From Poa pratensis (taxonomy: Eukaryota; Streptophyta; Magnoliopsida; Poales; Poaceae), in NCBI GenBank assembly GCA_947311845.1, contig CAMZMU010000062.1:45962030-46026029 (forward strand): 64,000 bases of DNA. The letters are read 5' to 3'. The notes under the pieces were generated by a model that did not search any database, was not told the origin of the DNA, and worked only from the letters and a program-made list of their open reading frames with translations. Shown piece by piece: positions 44,001 to 56,735 of the stretch. The translations under genes were made by a program, and so were the position numbers. Positions within the stretch are counted from its first letter, which is position 1; each line of letters starts with the position of its first letter.

Positions 44001-47000
44001 TCGATAGGTGAACATGGATCAGCCTGTCAATCTGTGAGGGATTTAATGAGGAGGAGGCGGAGGAGGGGATATTTCCAGCCTGAACAATTAGAGTTTGGTT
44101 CTTCTGGAGCGGCAGCATGCACCAAGGGTAAAGAGAGTGAAACCGTGATTTCTGAAGGATTAGAATTGCATGATGTCACTAGTGATCTTTCAAATTCAGA
44201 GAAGCCTTATTCTGACAGTGAATATGTACAGATGACCTTTGCACAGAAGCCGCCATTGAAGAATCAAGTATGCTCTGGTTTGGAGGGTTCTTTAGCTAGC
44301 ATTGAGCTACCTGAATGTAAGTTTCGTAAGGAATAATCATTTTAACATGCTGCATGGAAGTTACTTCGCATGTAGTTGTGATGTTGATGCACTGTTCTGC
44401 TGTATTTTTAGAAACTGTTCCATTAACATTGATGTTGTAGTTACCCATCTAATCTTCTGAAATAATTTGTGTTAGAAAATGATGCCTTTGTTATGATTAT
44501 ATATTAGATTTATCACATGTTACCTGACCACAGGTACCATGTTGTTATGCTACACTATAATGTTTCTTGAATTTGGTAGTGCCACTTCACCTCATATTAC
44601 ACATATTCTCTGCTATTTTTCAGCTGCTAAACTAGGATCTGTTGACCCCCTTCCGTTTTTCGATCAGACTGCTGAAGGGAATAAGGAGAATGGATCATTT
44701 CAGTATATGGGAAGTAGTGAATTATCACATGATACATTGGGTGTTCCAACTCATTTCCAAAATGATGGATCAGTTCTATATTTGCTGACGCATGCATTTT
44801 CACCGCCATCTGCAGTATCTGTGGGACACTGGCTACCCCAACAAGCTCGTTCCAGTAGTTTGTCTGGTATAAGCACTTTCCTGCATAATTTTTTTGACAT
44901 TTAGTTTACTGTCCACATTACACAGTATTATTGTAGGTTACTCCAACTATGTTGAGAATGTTGCAGGTGATCTGGAAATAGAACACCATCCTACCTTTTC
45001 AACACATGCAGAAGATTTTCCTGTACCCAGATCTGATGCCACAACGCTCGCAGATACAGTTAGGATGAAACCTGATCTGCCGAACAAAGAAAATAAACAG
45101 TTGGATGATTGGCATGACTTTTCCCAGATCTCAGCTGAAGATGAAAAGCATAAGCTCACACCTCTCAGTCAAATTGGATTTCGTGACCCTGCTAGCACCG
45201 GTGGTGGACAACAACTGACTATACTTAGCATAGAGGTTCTGCCACGTTCCTTTTCCTTTTGCTCCACAGGAAACATATCTTCTTCTGTTGATCCTCCTAG
45301 GAAGCAGGGTGATAATTTATTGCTCCTAGATGGTCTATCTTACGTGACCAAACTCAGAAAGTTTTGACTTGCTGCCAAGGGCTAGTCCTGGCCGGTCTAA
45401 TTTTTTTTTTCCACTACTCAACAGGTATTTGCAGAAAGCAAAGGGGAGTTCCGTCCCGATCCACGGTTTGATGCCATCAATGTTGTATCTCTGGCTGTTG
45501 AGGATGACGGTGACTGTAGTGTTGAAGTTCGCGTATTTATACGTGGAAACAATGAAAAATCACACGGGAGGAGGTTGTGTGATATCTTTTGATCTTTCAG
45601 TCATTTGTTGGTTTCTTTTTCGAATTGACGTAATAGCATTGGGCATCCCCTATCCTTTTTAACAAAATCTAATGTCTCTCTGAATTGTCCTCTTGTGTCC
45701 ATCAACACCCTTTTATCAATTTAATTATATCAATCAAGTTTGTAGAAGCCCAAATCAGTAGATTGACGGCTCTAATCAGCAGAATTCCATTAAATGTGAC
45801 ATGACAGTTGGCACTTACATTCTTAGACAGTTACTGTACTATGTCAACCCTGCCACGTGAAAGGTTCCCTTTTAATAATAGAAGTGAGGTCGACATGACA
45901 GCTGGAGTATGAGATTTGGATGGCTAACTTGCTATTTTTTTTGGAGAACATACAGAAGTTTTTCCACATGTTTTCATGATTGAAGAAACATAGATACACA
46001 AGTTTAGGGCAAAAATAATTACCCCAAAAGGAGGTCGTGGGACTCATCCTTCCACACCAACCACTATTAATGACTTAATAGAAATATAACTGGCTTACAT
46101 GTGATGGCTCTTCTGGACTTAAGAGCATGAATATTTGATTTCTTTAATGTTTTCATGCTCTTGAACATGAACTGCATGCTTGCAGTTTTACTCTTCTAGA
46201 GTTGGGCCTTCATGTAATCTTTTTATGGCCCAGATGGTTTCTTTTAAAGTGTCTATGTTCTTAGCTTGTTCGGTTGAGATGTTTTAAATGCCCTTTTTCT
46301 TGCAACTGCAGAAACCTTGACGGAATTGTTGGTTGTGGTGTTGATGTCTTCCCTGAAGAGAGGGACCTTTTGAACCATCTTATTAGTGCAATATGTTCAA
46401 TTGATCCAGATATCCTAGTCGGATGGGAGATTCAGTTAGGATCTTTAGGATATCTTGCGGAAAGAGCTGCTTATCTGGGTATAGGCTTACTGAAAAGAAT
46501 CTCAAGGATACTACCACATCAGTCAAAGCATCCACCTAACAATGTAGCCCATGAGTGTAGTCAGGTGCCTCCTGAAGCATCTTCTGCTGATGATGTTGTT
46601 GTGGATGCCAGTGAGAATGATTGGAGTCATAATCATGCTAGTGGTGTACATGTTGGTGGGAGAATCGTACTAAACGTATGGCGTCTCATGCGTGGGGAAG
46701 TTAAGCTTAACAATTACTCTCTTGAGGCAGTGGCTGATGAAGTCCTGAGGCGAAAGGTACCATTAGTACCAACCAAGACACTGAATCGATGGTTTGCAAC
46801 AGGTCCTGGACGAGGAAGACACCGATGCATAGAATATGTTAGCAGCAGAGCTATGCTCAACCTTGAAATAATAAATCAACTTGACCTGGTAAATGAAATT
46901 TCCTCCATTGTGTTCTTGCCCTTAAGTCATCAACATATGGTTACTTGAGAGCTCCCTTGGTTTTTCCATCTGAGCTGTTTTATCAACTGGAACCTGTCCT

Positions 47001-50000
47001 TTTGGTTTTATACCTGTTATCATTACTAGTTTAGCCACAACAAGGTTGGTTAAACTGACATGTGCTGAACAAGTAGCTAGTAAGTAGTAGCTGATGTTTT
47101 TTGTGCTAGCTGAGTATTTGTAACAAAGAAGTGTGCTCTAAACTTTACCTGATTATTCCATGCAGGTCAATCGGACATCTGAACTTGCTCGTGTGTTTGG
47201 TATTGACTTCTTCTCTGTTCTTTCACGAGGGTCTCATTTCCGTGTTGAATCTATGCTCTTGAGGTTGGCTCATACACAGAACTACCTAGCAATTTCCCCA
47301 GGAAACCAACAGGTGAAATTATTTGTCCCGTAGCAAATTTAATATCTCGATTTCTGCTTAGACGTGTTCTATACTTCTATAGCTGCTCAGCAGCCTTTGC
47401 CTAGTAAAACAATTCTGAAACACAAATGCAGGAGCGGCAGCTTCTTGTTCATTTGACAATTATGCTGACAGGCATAAATTCACATGGGCTCTTAGTGCCG
47501 AAGAGGCAAAGACGAGCATTATGTCCGTGGGGTTCAAAGAAGTTGCATTATGTAAATATTCAGCGAGGGGTGTGACAGGCTTAAGATTAGATGGGACTGT
47601 TCTTTTAATCCACCAGACAATAGAATTTTCTGCTGTAGAATTACAGGCTTCTTCACATGAACGAGAAATGAGACATATGTTCTGCTAACCCTAACTCTCA
47701 GTTGAGTGTCACTTGGGGGAGTCTGAAGGGCGACGCAGGAGCAAAATGGTACCTGGACCCTAGCCCTCAATCTAGTGAGATTTGGGGGGGGGGGGGGGGG
47801 GGGGGGGCATGATCGCCCCTACCCCTGCATATTCAACTTAGTCCTCTGCCTAGCCATTGCAGTCGCTGCCTAGGACTACCTCATCTAATGATCCAAGTCA
47901 AAATTGCGGCAGGCCCCTGATGCCAAGCGCCTTGACGGCCTTTTTTTTCTTCGCGAAAACGCAAAAGCTTTGCGTTTCGATGCATTGATAGAAAAGATTA
48001 GTTATTTACATGCTCAAAGAAGAGCAAACACCACCCATACAACACGACCCAGTAGAGCATAACGACTACAACTTGCTGAGAACAATGAGCGTAGCACACA
48101 CTCCACATCTGGCTAGTCCGAAGACAGCCGCCACCGACATCAAAACTACGAAACAAAAGAGCCTGTCCAAAGCTGAGCAACATTGCCACGCGTCTCGACC
48201 GACGCCGGTCACTTCCGAAGGCCGAGCACCAACGCACCGTCCACTCTTGATGCCTAGAGGAGTGGGCAAGTAGATGGCGGGACTTAGTTGGTTCCGAGAG
48301 AGGCACCTTCTTGGACTCACTGGCGACGGCGTGCATTGTGCCTCTGAAACATCAACCTTGACGGCCTGGTTGGCCTTCTTTTGGATTTAGATCACTGGCC
48401 TACTTTTGGATCACTGCTAAAATGCTTTTGATATTATTACCTAAAATATAGGTTCCAGTAGTATGACAGCATTTTAACTATTCTCCAGTGCTATTTCACA
48501 GGTTGCTTCTCAGCCAGCCATGGAATGCTTGCCACTTGTAATGGAGCCAGAATCAGCTTTCTATTCTGACCCAGTTCTTGTATTGGATTTTCAATCCCTT
48601 TATCCTTCCATGATAATAGCATATAATCTATGTTATTCTACATGCTTGGGTAAAGTTTTCCCATCAAAGTCCAGTGTACTTGGTGTCAGTTCATATTCAG
48701 CAGATCCACATACAATCGCTGATCTGAAAAATCAGCTGCTCCTTACTCCAAATGGTGTCCTGTTTGTGCAACCTGAGGTAATTATCTTGTTTGCTCTCGG
48801 GCATTGCAGATTTTCTTGTATCTCGCTCGTATCTAGTACTTTTCCTAATGGTGCTTGATTAAGTGCCACCAGCTGACTGGCAATACTGGAATACTTCCCA
48901 CATATAGTTCCCATACATCTACTGATCTACAGATGAATACTGTTATGGGTGATAGATGGATTCATGAGATTGTCCCTTACTGCAATACCAACTGATACTA
49001 GCTATACTCTTGCAAACATTGCTTAATGCTGCATTGTCTATCCATCCTGACACTCTTTTTTTCTTTTGCCCACACCTTCCCTTAATAAGGCCTGGACAAT
49101 GAGCATCTCGCACCAGACTGACTTTTGAACAAATTTTCTATGACATTCCGCAGGTCAGGAAAGGTGTAGTACCTCGCCTTCTTGAGGAGATACTATCAAC
49201 CAGAATTATGGTGAAGCAAGCAATGAAAAAGCTAGCTCCATCTCAGAAAGTTCTGCAGAAGGTATTTACTTACCACTTTTTTGAACATTTTATAGAAGCC
49301 CTAAATTTCTTGGATATTGTGATTAAGTACGGTATTGATATGACTTTTACTAGAAAATATGGGTGAACGTATAATACTTTATGGTGCAGTAGTCTCTTTT
49401 AATTACATAATGGATATTTTACTTATTTCTCAGATACTCAATGCTCGGCAACTTGCTCTGAAGCTGATAGCTAATGTAACATATGGTTACACAGCTGCTG
49501 GATTCAGTGGCCGTATGCCCTGTGCAGAGCTTGCAGACAGCATTGTTCAGTGTGGCCGTAGAACGCTTGAAACAGCAATATCATTTGTCAATCAGCATCC
49601 TTTGTGGAATGCTAGGGTTGTATATGGTGATACTGACAGGTACTTTTGTGCATTTCTCGTGATATTTTTCTTTGAACTATCCTTAAATATACTGTACAAA
49701 GCCAATTGCTTCTGCTGCAGTATGTTTGTTCTTCTAAAAGGGCGATCTAGGGAAGAACTTTGGTAACTGCAATGAATCCAGATCCAGTCACATTGAAGTT
49801 TGAGAAAGTTTATCATCCCTGTTTTCTTCTTACAAAGAAGAGATATGTTGGCTATAGCTATGAAAGTCCTGAACAAAGCGAGCCAATCTTTGATGCAAAG
49901 GGGATTGAGACAGTGCGGAGAGATACATGCCCGGTGGTTGCAAAGATGTTAGAACGATCTCTTAGAATAATGTTTGAAGACCAAGACTTGGTCAAAGTAA

Positions 50001-51236
50001 GGCGTCTTCTTAATCTCCTCGACTTCACGAGGATGATTCTCTTTTCATTATCTCCTTTTGGTCTTCCCTGTAGCAGTGTCAGGCATATAGCTTGATTGCC
50101 CTTTATTCTTACAGGTTAAATCGTATTTGGAGCGTCAGTGGACACGGATATTATCAGGAAAAGTTTCTATTCAGGACTTCGTTTTTGCAAAGGAGGTTCG
50201 CTTAGGTACTTACAGTGCAAGGGCTTCCTCGCTGCCACCTGCAGCAATTGTTGCAACAAAAGCAATGCTGTCTGATCCTAGGGCAGAACCACGCTATGCA
50301 GAGAGAGTGCCCTATGTTGTTATCCATGGGGAACCAGGGGCTCGTCTCGTTGATATGGTCATTGATCCTTATGGCCTGCTGGAAGTTGGATCTCCTTACA
50401 GATTAAATGAATTATATTACATAACCAAACAGATTATCCCTGCACTGCAACGTGTCTTTGGACTCCTTGGTGCTGACCTGAATAAGTGGTTTAATGAGAT
50501 GCCTCGCCCCATACGGCCAACACTTGCTAAACGTCAGTCCACTTCTGGTTACGGTGCATATTCCCATGGAGGCAGGTTCGTCCGATTGGGATTGAATAAG
50601 AAAGCGACCACCAAAGGAGGCAGGATAGATACCTACTACATGTCTAGCCATTGTACTATTTGTGGTGATATGGTTCAAGGATCAGACACTTTTTGCAACA
50701 ACTGTTTGAAAAGTGAAGCTGTTGTTGCCACTGTAGTCGCTGGCAGGACTTCAAAATTGGAGCGAGAGATCCAACATCTTGCTGCTGTAAGTTTTCATTA
50801 TTTGGATACTTCTATAAACAATGTCCTGAATTCCACACTGGGAAATGAATCATTGCATGGAATATTTTAAAATTTAGCACTCATGGTTCATGAAATTTTT
50901 GTGTAACGTGTATTGAGCATAAGAAACACTGAAATTCTAGCCTTAATATAATTCACCACTATTTGAAGTACATCAGTCCTTTCATATAATAATTTTGTTC
51001 ATAAAACAAATAGCGTAAGATGTTTCAGATGAGCTGAGGTCTATCTTTTTAATGTTGTCCAGATATGTGGTCACTGCGGAGGCGCGGACTGGATTGTTGA
51101 AAGTGGGGTCAAGTGCATTTCGCTCGCATGTCCAGTTTTCTATGAGCGCCGGAAGATTCAGAGGGAGTTAAGAGTTGTCTCGGAATCTGCTGGAGAAGCT
51201 GGGTACTATCCATTCTGTTGTGCCGAGCTATTCTGA
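38031..51236 (+). CDS. REV3: REV3, DNA polymerase zeta catalytic subunit (frameshifted in exon 21)
   Basis: B-family DNA polymerase that extends from damaged template bases in the nucleus, working with REV7 and REV1. 23 exons: 38031-38163, 38263-38345, 39163-39220, 39713-39762, 39827-39933, 40812-40854, 41548-41616, 41813-41944, 42085-42256, 42331-42422, 42496-42804, 43428-44316, 44624-44866, 44937-45235, 45425-45573, 46312-46888, 47166-47312, 48502-48777, 49154-49261, 49434-49639, 49721-49996, 50115-50786, 51063-51236. The N-terminal motif [16 protein letters not shown], the exonuclease-like region, polymerase motifs [16 protein letters not shown] (A), [15 protein letters not shown] (B) and VVYGDTDSMF (C), and two C-terminal cysteine clusters (CTICGD..CNNC; CGHCGG) are all present. 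Every exon joins in phase except exon 21. There, after GRSREE, the conserved stretch before VTAMNPDPV is missing and TAA follows at 49764. With it restored the protein would be about 1763 residues, near the plant norm. As given, the thumb and zinc/Fe-S region are lost. Confidence 0.93.
38376..38429 (+). repeat. (TTC)18 microsatellite in REV3 intron 2
   Basis: A perfect run of 18 TTC units, 30 bases after the exon 2 donor. In the upstream pseudogene copy the run has collapsed to CTCTTCTT together with loss of the donor, so slippage or deletion here probably broke that copy. Confidence 0.95.
43134..43250. mobile_element. hAT-type MITE in REV3 intron 11
   Basis: 117 bp with perfect ends CAAGGATTA / TAATCCTTG and the 8-bp direct repeat GTCCATGG on both sides (43126-43133 and 43251-43258). 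Internal GACTAGTC/CTCGACTAG motifs recur. It lies wholly inside the intron. Confidence 0.93.
47784..47807 (+). repeat. Poly(G) tract of 24
   Basis: An uninterrupted run of 24 G in REV3 intron 17. Such tracts are rare in plant genomes and error-prone in sequencing and assembly, so the exact length is doubtful. Confidence 0.8.
47941..48355 (-). mobile_element. 5'-truncated LINE tail in REV3 intron 17
   Basis: Flanked by the 11-bp repeat CCTTGACGGCC (47930-47940 and 48356-48366) with a T run at the low-coordinate end. Read on the minus strand it ends TCAATGCATCGAAACGCAAAG, GCGAAG and poly(A), a 3' end seen in plant L1 elements. No protein motif remains in the 415 bp. Confidence 0.85.
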
Positions 51237-51784
51237 GTTTGTATTTTTTTTCTGTTCATATGATGTATAGTGTACATCTGTAAAATGTGCAATCAGGCTG
51301 TAATTATTATGTTGTAGCAGTGTGTCAACCTTAGGAGTATAATTATTCTGTTGTAACATTGTATTTGTACCAGTGTGTCAACCATAGGAGTATAGTGTGT
51401 AGTGGCACAAAGCGTGTAATGACACAAAGCCTCATTTGAGAGGACATGTAAGCTATTTGTTGATTGAAGCATCTGTCTTGATCACCCTCCTATGTTTTTT
51501 TTTTACGAAATTGGATGGTCACGGTGACGTGTCCATGGTAATTATGCGAGCACTCTGTACAAATTGCCAACTTATCATGGCATCACTGGTATATATATTT
51601 TTTTTTTTGCCAGATCATGTATTATCTTTCTGACTTACTGTTAAGCTTATTTGCTGCCAGGTGAGCACGGATGAGAGCCTGGAGGTATTTAGACCAACAC
51701 ACGATGCACCAGCTAAAAAAGTCTGGAAACTCTGCCCAATGAGCATCCGGGTGAAACACAACGAAAATGGAACGAGTTCAGTTT
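51237..51784 (+). other. REV3 3' flank with an exon-like segment
   Basis: After the REV3 stop lies an AT-rich 3' untranslated region. At 51661-51786 an open 41-codon segment follows a TTGCTGCCAG acceptor-like site and ends in TAG. It reads for example STDESLEVFRPTHDAPAKKV and could be an alternative last exon or chance. The gypsy element begins at its stop codon. Confidence 0.4.
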
Positions 51785-51789
51785 AGTTC

Positions 51790-52290
51790 TGAAGCAGCAC
51801 AAGGCCGTGGAGGAACAGCTCCACCTTGCTGCTACAACGTGGACAGCACAAATGTTGAAGGAACCACTTCAACGTGCTGCGCTAGATATCGCTCTAGAGG
51901 CGTGGGCTGCCAAGAGTTCAATCCAAACTCTTTAACACACAAGATCTAATCCAAGATCTTTAGGACAGAACACAAGTTCTTATTATTGATAGGTAGAGTG
52001 TACATAGGCTGGTTACATATGTAGAGGTGAGGACCTCTATTTATAGGCTCCATGAGCTTTCACTACTTAGCTCTACTTAAAGCTAGAAGGTTCTAGAGTA
52101 CACTACTTAAAGCTAGGAAAGCAAATACAAACAACCTAGTTACTACTCATGGCTGGAACACTCTAGAAACCACTACACAACGTATGGCTATAGTGCCAAA
52201 TTATGTAGAATATAGTAGAAGTGTGTAGAAGCCATAATGAATTTGACTCCAACTTTATTTTATTTTTAGTTTCTCTACTGTCCCTCATCA
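51790..52290 (-). repeat. 3' LTR of the gypsy element
   Basis: 501 bp, TG...CA ends on the minus strand, next to the polypurine tract. It differs from the other LTR by about one substitution (GGCCGTGG vs GGCTGTGG) and two single-T indels. Confidence 0.95.
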
Positions 52291-52868
52291 TCCTCCCCTG
52301 GTTGTTTAGAACTCGACCTCGAGTTATCCTCATAAAGTGCTTGTTCTGGATGATAAAGAGTCAGGTCTGCCACATTGAATGTGTTGGAGATTCCCATGTC
52401 ATTTGGAAGATCTATCACATAGGCATTGTCATTTATCTTCCTCAGAATTGAGAAGGGTCCATATTTCCGCTGCCTAAGCTTCCCTTTGATGCCTAAAGGC
52501 AGTCTTTCTTTACGAAGGTATACCATTACCTTGTCACCAACTTGGAATGTCTTCAACCTCCGTTTGCAATCAGCTAGCTGTTTGTACTTCTGATTTTGCG
52601 CCTCCAACACATGGCGAATTTCTTCAAATAGTTCGGTGTAGTTATCAGCAAAGGACAATGCTGCTTTTGAGTTTCCCTTTGATGGTAGCTTCACTAGATC
52701 CACCACATGTGTTGGAACTTTAGTGTAGACAATAGAGAAAGGACTCCTGCCTGTTGATCTATGCTTGGAGTTGTTGTAGGAGAATTCAGCAAGGGATAAA
52801 GCTAAATCCCATTGTCCCTTTCTATCTCCACAAATGCAACGGATCAGATTACCCAAAAACTTGTTCAC
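52275..52868 (-). CDS. Gypsy pol: integrase C-terminal part
   Basis: The third pol frame, about 197 codons. It opens at [20 protein letters not shown], carries [16 protein letters not shown], the [14 protein letters not shown] strand and the [21 protein letters not shown] segment typical of gypsy integrases, and ends with an acidic tail. It is offset from the previous segment by an indel at about 52,868. Confidence 0.85.
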   Translation of the reverse strand: MNKFLGNLIRCICGDRKGQWDLALSLAEFSYNNSKHRSTGRSPFSIVYTKVPTHVVDLVKLPSKGNSKAALSFADNYTELFEEIRHVLEAQNQKYKQLADCKRRLKTFQVGDKVMVYLRKERLPLGIKGKLRQRKYGPFSILRKINDNAYVIDLPNDMGISNTFNVADLTLYHPEQALYEDNSRSSSKQPGEDDEGQ

Positions 52869-54129
52869 AACTTCCGTTGCCCATCTGTTTGTGGGTGCGC
52901 AGTACTAGAAAATTTTAATTCAGTGTTGAACTGCTTCCACAAAGTGAGCCAAAATGCAGCTAGAAACTTGCTATCACGGTCCGAGACGATGGACCTTGGG
53001 ACCCCATGAAGTCTGACCACTTCTCGAAAGAACAAATTTGCCACATGATGCGCATCTGTTGTCTTGCGGCATGGAATGAAATGAGCCATTTTAGAAATCT
53101 GTCCACCACGACAAACACTGCATCATTCCCGCGCCTTGTTCTTGGCAAACCCAAGACAAAGTCCATAGAGAGATCCTCCCATGGAGCTTCAGGAACAGGC
53201 AAAGGCATGTACAACCCTGTGTTCGTGACTTGGCCTTTGCAGGTTTGACATACGGGGCATCGCTGAACAAACTTTCCAGCATCTCTCTTTAGTTGTGGCC
53301 AAAAGTAACGATCCTCCAGGTTAGCGATAGTCTTGTCGCGTCCAACATGGCCACTAAGATCACTAGAATGGAGCTCTCTAATTAACTTGTCACGTAGAGA
53401 ACTTCTTGGGATGCACAAGCGATCATTCTTGAAGAGATAGCCATCTTGCACCAAATAGTCGTCACCTAATGGCTGGCCTCTCATGTGCTTTACCCAAACA
53501 TGGCCAAAGTCTTCGTCCTCCTCATACAACTCCTTTAGTTGATCCATGCCGGGAAGTTCAGCCTCAAAAGAAGTCAAGAGGCATGCACGTCGACTCAAAG
53601 CATCGGCTACTCTGTTGGTGGCTCCAGATTTGTGCACAATGAGATAATTAAACCTCTCCAAATAGGCTGCCCATCTTGCTAACATGCGATCCACATGCTT
53701 TTGATTCCTAAAATGCTTCAAGGATTGATGGTCAGTGTAGACAATAAACTCCTTAGGCAACAGATAGACTTCCCAAGTCTTTAAAGCCCTAAAAACAGCA
53801 TATAATTCTTGCTGATAGGTGCTCCACTTTTGTCTTGCTTCGCTTAGCTTCTCACTGAAGAAAGCAATGGGTTTTCGTTCTTGAGATAGAACAGCCCCAA
53901 TGCCTACTCCACTAGCGTCGCACTCCAGCTCAAAAGTCTTACTGAAATCAGGTAGCGCCAAGACTGGTGCTTGTGACAATTTTTCCTTTATTTCCTTGAA
54001 ACTAGCTTCAGCTAATTCGTTCCATTGAAATTTCCCTTTCTTTAGACATTCAGTGATTGGTGCCATGATCGTACTGAAATTCTTCACAAACCGCCTATAG
54101 AACGTTGCAAGACCATGGAAGCTTCTCAC
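52865..54129 (-). CDS. Gypsy pol: RNase H and integrase core (frameshifted)
   Basis: This continues pol in a new frame from [13 protein letters not shown] through the RNase H region ([26 protein letters not shown]), the integrase zinc-binding part (GHVGRDKT...CPVCQTC) and the start of the catalytic core ([10 protein letters not shown]). Near 53,100 it shifts again into the frame reading [18 protein letters not shown], with Asp in IVSDRDSKF and a final HPQTDGQ. Confidence 0.85.
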
Positions 54130-55673
54130 CTCTGAGATAGTCTTTGGAGTTGGCCATTCTCTGATTGCTTCAACTTTAGAGTCATCAACATGAATGCCTC
54201 ACTTGTTATGACAAACCCCAAGAAAATAAGTCGTGTTTGAAGGAAAACACATTTCTTCAAGTTCACATAAAGTTCGTTTTCCTTTAGTACCCATAGCACC
54301 TTACGGATGTGATCCAAGTGTTCATCTTCATCTTTACTATATATCAAGATATCATCAAAATAAACCACAACAAAGTGGGATAAGAAGGGTCGAAGTACCT
54401 GGTTCATCAAGTGCATAAAGGTACTTGGTGCATTTGAGAGTCCAAATGGCATGACCATCCATTCAAACAACCCTTCCTTTGTCTTGAACGCTGTTTTCCA
54501 TTCATCCCCGGGTCTAATGCGAATTTGATGATATCCGCTCTTCAAATCGAGCTTTGTGAACACTCTTGCGCCACTAAGCTGATCTAACATGTCATCCAAA
54601 CGGGGAATAGGGAATCTATACCTTACGGTGATCTTGTTGATGGCTCTACTATCCGTACACATGCGCCAAGACCCATCCTTCTTTGGCGTGATCAAAGCTG
54701 GTACGGCGCATGGACTGATACTTTCTCGAATGTGCCCCTTTTGCAGCAATTCCTCCACCTTTTCCTTCAGTATAGCATGCTCTTTTGGGCTCATCCGGTA
54801 GTGTGGAAGATTAGGAAGACTTGCTCCCGGAATTAGGTCAATTCGATGTTGAATTCCTCTCATCGGCGGTAGGCCTTGTGGCTCTCCAAGTATGCTCTGG
54901 AATTCAGCTAGTAGGCCATGTACCTTTGCTGGAATTTCAACCACCGGTTGCTCTTCACCTTTCACAATAAGTGCAGCACACACATTTGCCTCCTTTAAGT
55001 CTTCCATAAACTCGCTAGAGGTGTGAGAAATAGTTAACATGTTCTTCTCCTCCTCCTTAGAGGTTTTGGCATCTGATTGGTTTGGTACTATAATGATCTT
55101 TCGCTTATTCCAAGTGAAAGAGTAAGAATTTTCCTTCCCTTTGTGTGTAGAATCCACATCAAACTGCCAAGGTCTTCCAAGAAGAACATGGCTGGCATCC
55201 ATATCAACAACATCACACAAGACATTGGAGCGATAGTACTTACCCAACGAGAGTGGCAGGTTGCATTGTTTGGTGATCCTCATATTCACCCCTTTCTTGA
55301 TCCATCCAATATTGTAGGGATTTGGGTGATCATGAGTCTCAAGCTTTAAATGGTTCACCAAATTCTGAGAGATAAGATTCTCACAGCTGCAACTGTCAAT
55401 CACTAATTTGCATACCTTGCCATTCACGGTACATTTGCTCTCAAATATTTTCTTCCGTTGTGTGTTGTCGGGCTGTGGTGTCGAGCACAAGAGACGTTGA
55501 ATCACACACACCACCTCTTCACCTTCTTCTTCACAAACATCTTGTCCTTCTACATCCTCAGATTCATACTCTTCGTCATCTCCATCATCATGGATAGTTG
55601 TGTTGGCGAATTTCCTCAATGGGCAATTGCTAGACACATGTCCCTCTTCACCACATTTATAGCATTTTACCAC
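54126..55673 (-). CDS. Gypsy pol: zinc knuckle, protease, reverse transcriptase
   Basis: An open frame of 515 codons. It starts with the CCHC knuckle [14 protein letters not shown] and then a retropepsin-like region. There the active-site triad reads D-S-C ([10 protein letters not shown]) where D-S/T-G is expected, so the protease is probably dead. The reverse transcriptase follows with [14 protein letters not shown] and the catalytic box [13 protein letters not shown]. After FLGFVITSE the frame shifts at about 54,200, where one base appears to be missing. Confidence 0.88.
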   Translation of the reverse strand: MVKCYKCGEEGHVSSNCPLRKFANTTIHDDGDDEEYESEDVEGQDVCEEEGEEVVCVIQRLLCSTPQPDNTQRKKIFESKCTVNGKVCKLVIDSCSCENLISQNLVNHLKLETHDHPNPYNIGWIKKGVNMRITKQCNLPLSLGKYYRSNVLCDVVDMDASHVLLGRPWQFDVDSTHKGKENSYSFTWNKRKIIIVPNQSDAKTSKEEEKNMLTISHTSSEFMEDLKEANVCAALIVKGEEQPVVEIPAKVHGLLAEFQSILGEPQGLPPMRGIQHRIDLIPGASLPNLPHYRMSPKEHAILKEKVEELLQKGHIRESISPCAVPALITPKKDGSWRMCTDSRAINKITVRYRFPIPRLDDMLDQLSGARVFTKLDLKSGYHQIRIRPGDEWKTAFKTKEGLFEWMVMPFGLSNAPSTFMHLMNQVLRPFLSHFVVVYFDDILIYSKDEDEHLDHIRKVLWVLKENELYVNLKKCVFLQTRLIFLGFVITSEAFMLMTLKLKQSENGQLQRLSQR

Positions 55674-56665
55674 CGGCTTTGTCCTACTCTTGCCAGCTTG
55701 CCTTGGGCAGGTTGTTTTGCCTTGGGTTGAGCGGACTTCTCTTCCACTGTATGGGAGTGACTCCTAGATGAACCTTCAGTATGAGGAAATGGAGCCTTAC
55801 TTGCCTTTCTTGTCCTTGCCAACCTTTCAGCCTTTAATGCAAGAGCTTGTGCTTGGTCAATGGACCAAATTTGTTGCATCATCAAACGATCCTGAATAGT
55901 ATCATTGAGACCATTGATGTACCTTGCAACTTGTTGATCTTCAGTTTCAGCAAGGTTGCACCTCACTTGTAGCCTTAGAAACTCTTCTGTATACTCTGAA
56001 ACAGTCCTCTTTCCTTGAGCACAGTTTTGAAACTGAATAAATAGGATCTGATCATAATCTGCAGGCAAGAATCTCCCTTTTAAAAGACTCTTCATCTGCC
56101 GCCAAGATCTCACACGAGGTTCTCCTCTTAGTCTGCGGTCTTCTTGAAGGCGATGCCACCATGCACCAGCTCCTCCTTTCAACTTGTATGCGACCAAAGA
56201 AACTCTACGGTCTTCTGGAATATTCATGACCTCAAAGAAAGTCTCCACTTCATATAACCAATCAAGGCACCCTTCAATATCAACATTTCCATTAAAAGTT
56301 GGGATCTCAGCTTTCACCTTGTATGTATCCCTTGCATATGTAGGGTTGGGTACTCTTGGATATGCATAGAGATCAGGTTCTTCAAGGGTCTCATCATATT
56401 CCTCATCTCCAGAAGCTTCAGCATAAGTTGGCCTTCTTGAGGTACCATGAACAACATGTCGTTGAGGTGTTTTTACTTCAAGATGACCTCCCTTCCTTCG
56501 CTGCCGAATATCTTCTTCCTCCTTTGATGAATCACCTTCATTGGCAGTAGGAGGAACACCCTTTCTTATCATCTCAACCAGCTGATCGAATCTCCGGTTA
56601 AGATCTTCACGTAGCGCTTGGATTTGTTGTTCTGCAGCATCTATTCTCTTTCCCAATTCCTCCAT
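55667..56665 (-). CDS. Gypsy gag polyprotein segment
   Basis: About 330 codons from ATG at 56665 ([14 protein letters not shown]). It contains the retrotransposon capsid region ([21 protein letters not shown], part quoted) and a basic tail. The frame ends just before the zinc knuckle, which lies in another frame, so a one-base indel near 55,670 separates them. Capsid proteins of this kind form the retrotransposon's intracellular particle. Confidence 0.85.
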   Translation of the reverse strand: MEELGKRIDAAEQQIQALREDLNRRFDQLVEMIRKGVPPTANEGDSSKEEEDIRQRRKGGHLEVKTPQRHVVHGTSRRPTYAEASGDEEYDETLEEPDLYAYPRVPNPTYARDTYKVKAEIPTFNGNVDIEGCLDWLYEVETFFEVMNIPEDRRVSLVAYKLKGGAGAWWHRLQEDRRLRGEPRVRSWRQMKSLLKGRFLPADYDQILFIQFQNCAQGKRTVSEYTEEFLRLQVRCNLAETEDQQVARYINGLNDTIQDRLMMQQIWSIDQAQALALKAERLARTRKASKAPFPHTEGSSRSHSHTVEEKSAQPKAKQPAQGKLARVGQSRW

Positions 56666-56735
56666 TGCTTGCTGCAGCTTACTTTCAAAGAGTACACCAA
56701 GAGCTGGAACGGATCAGCAAGGCTCTGATACCACC

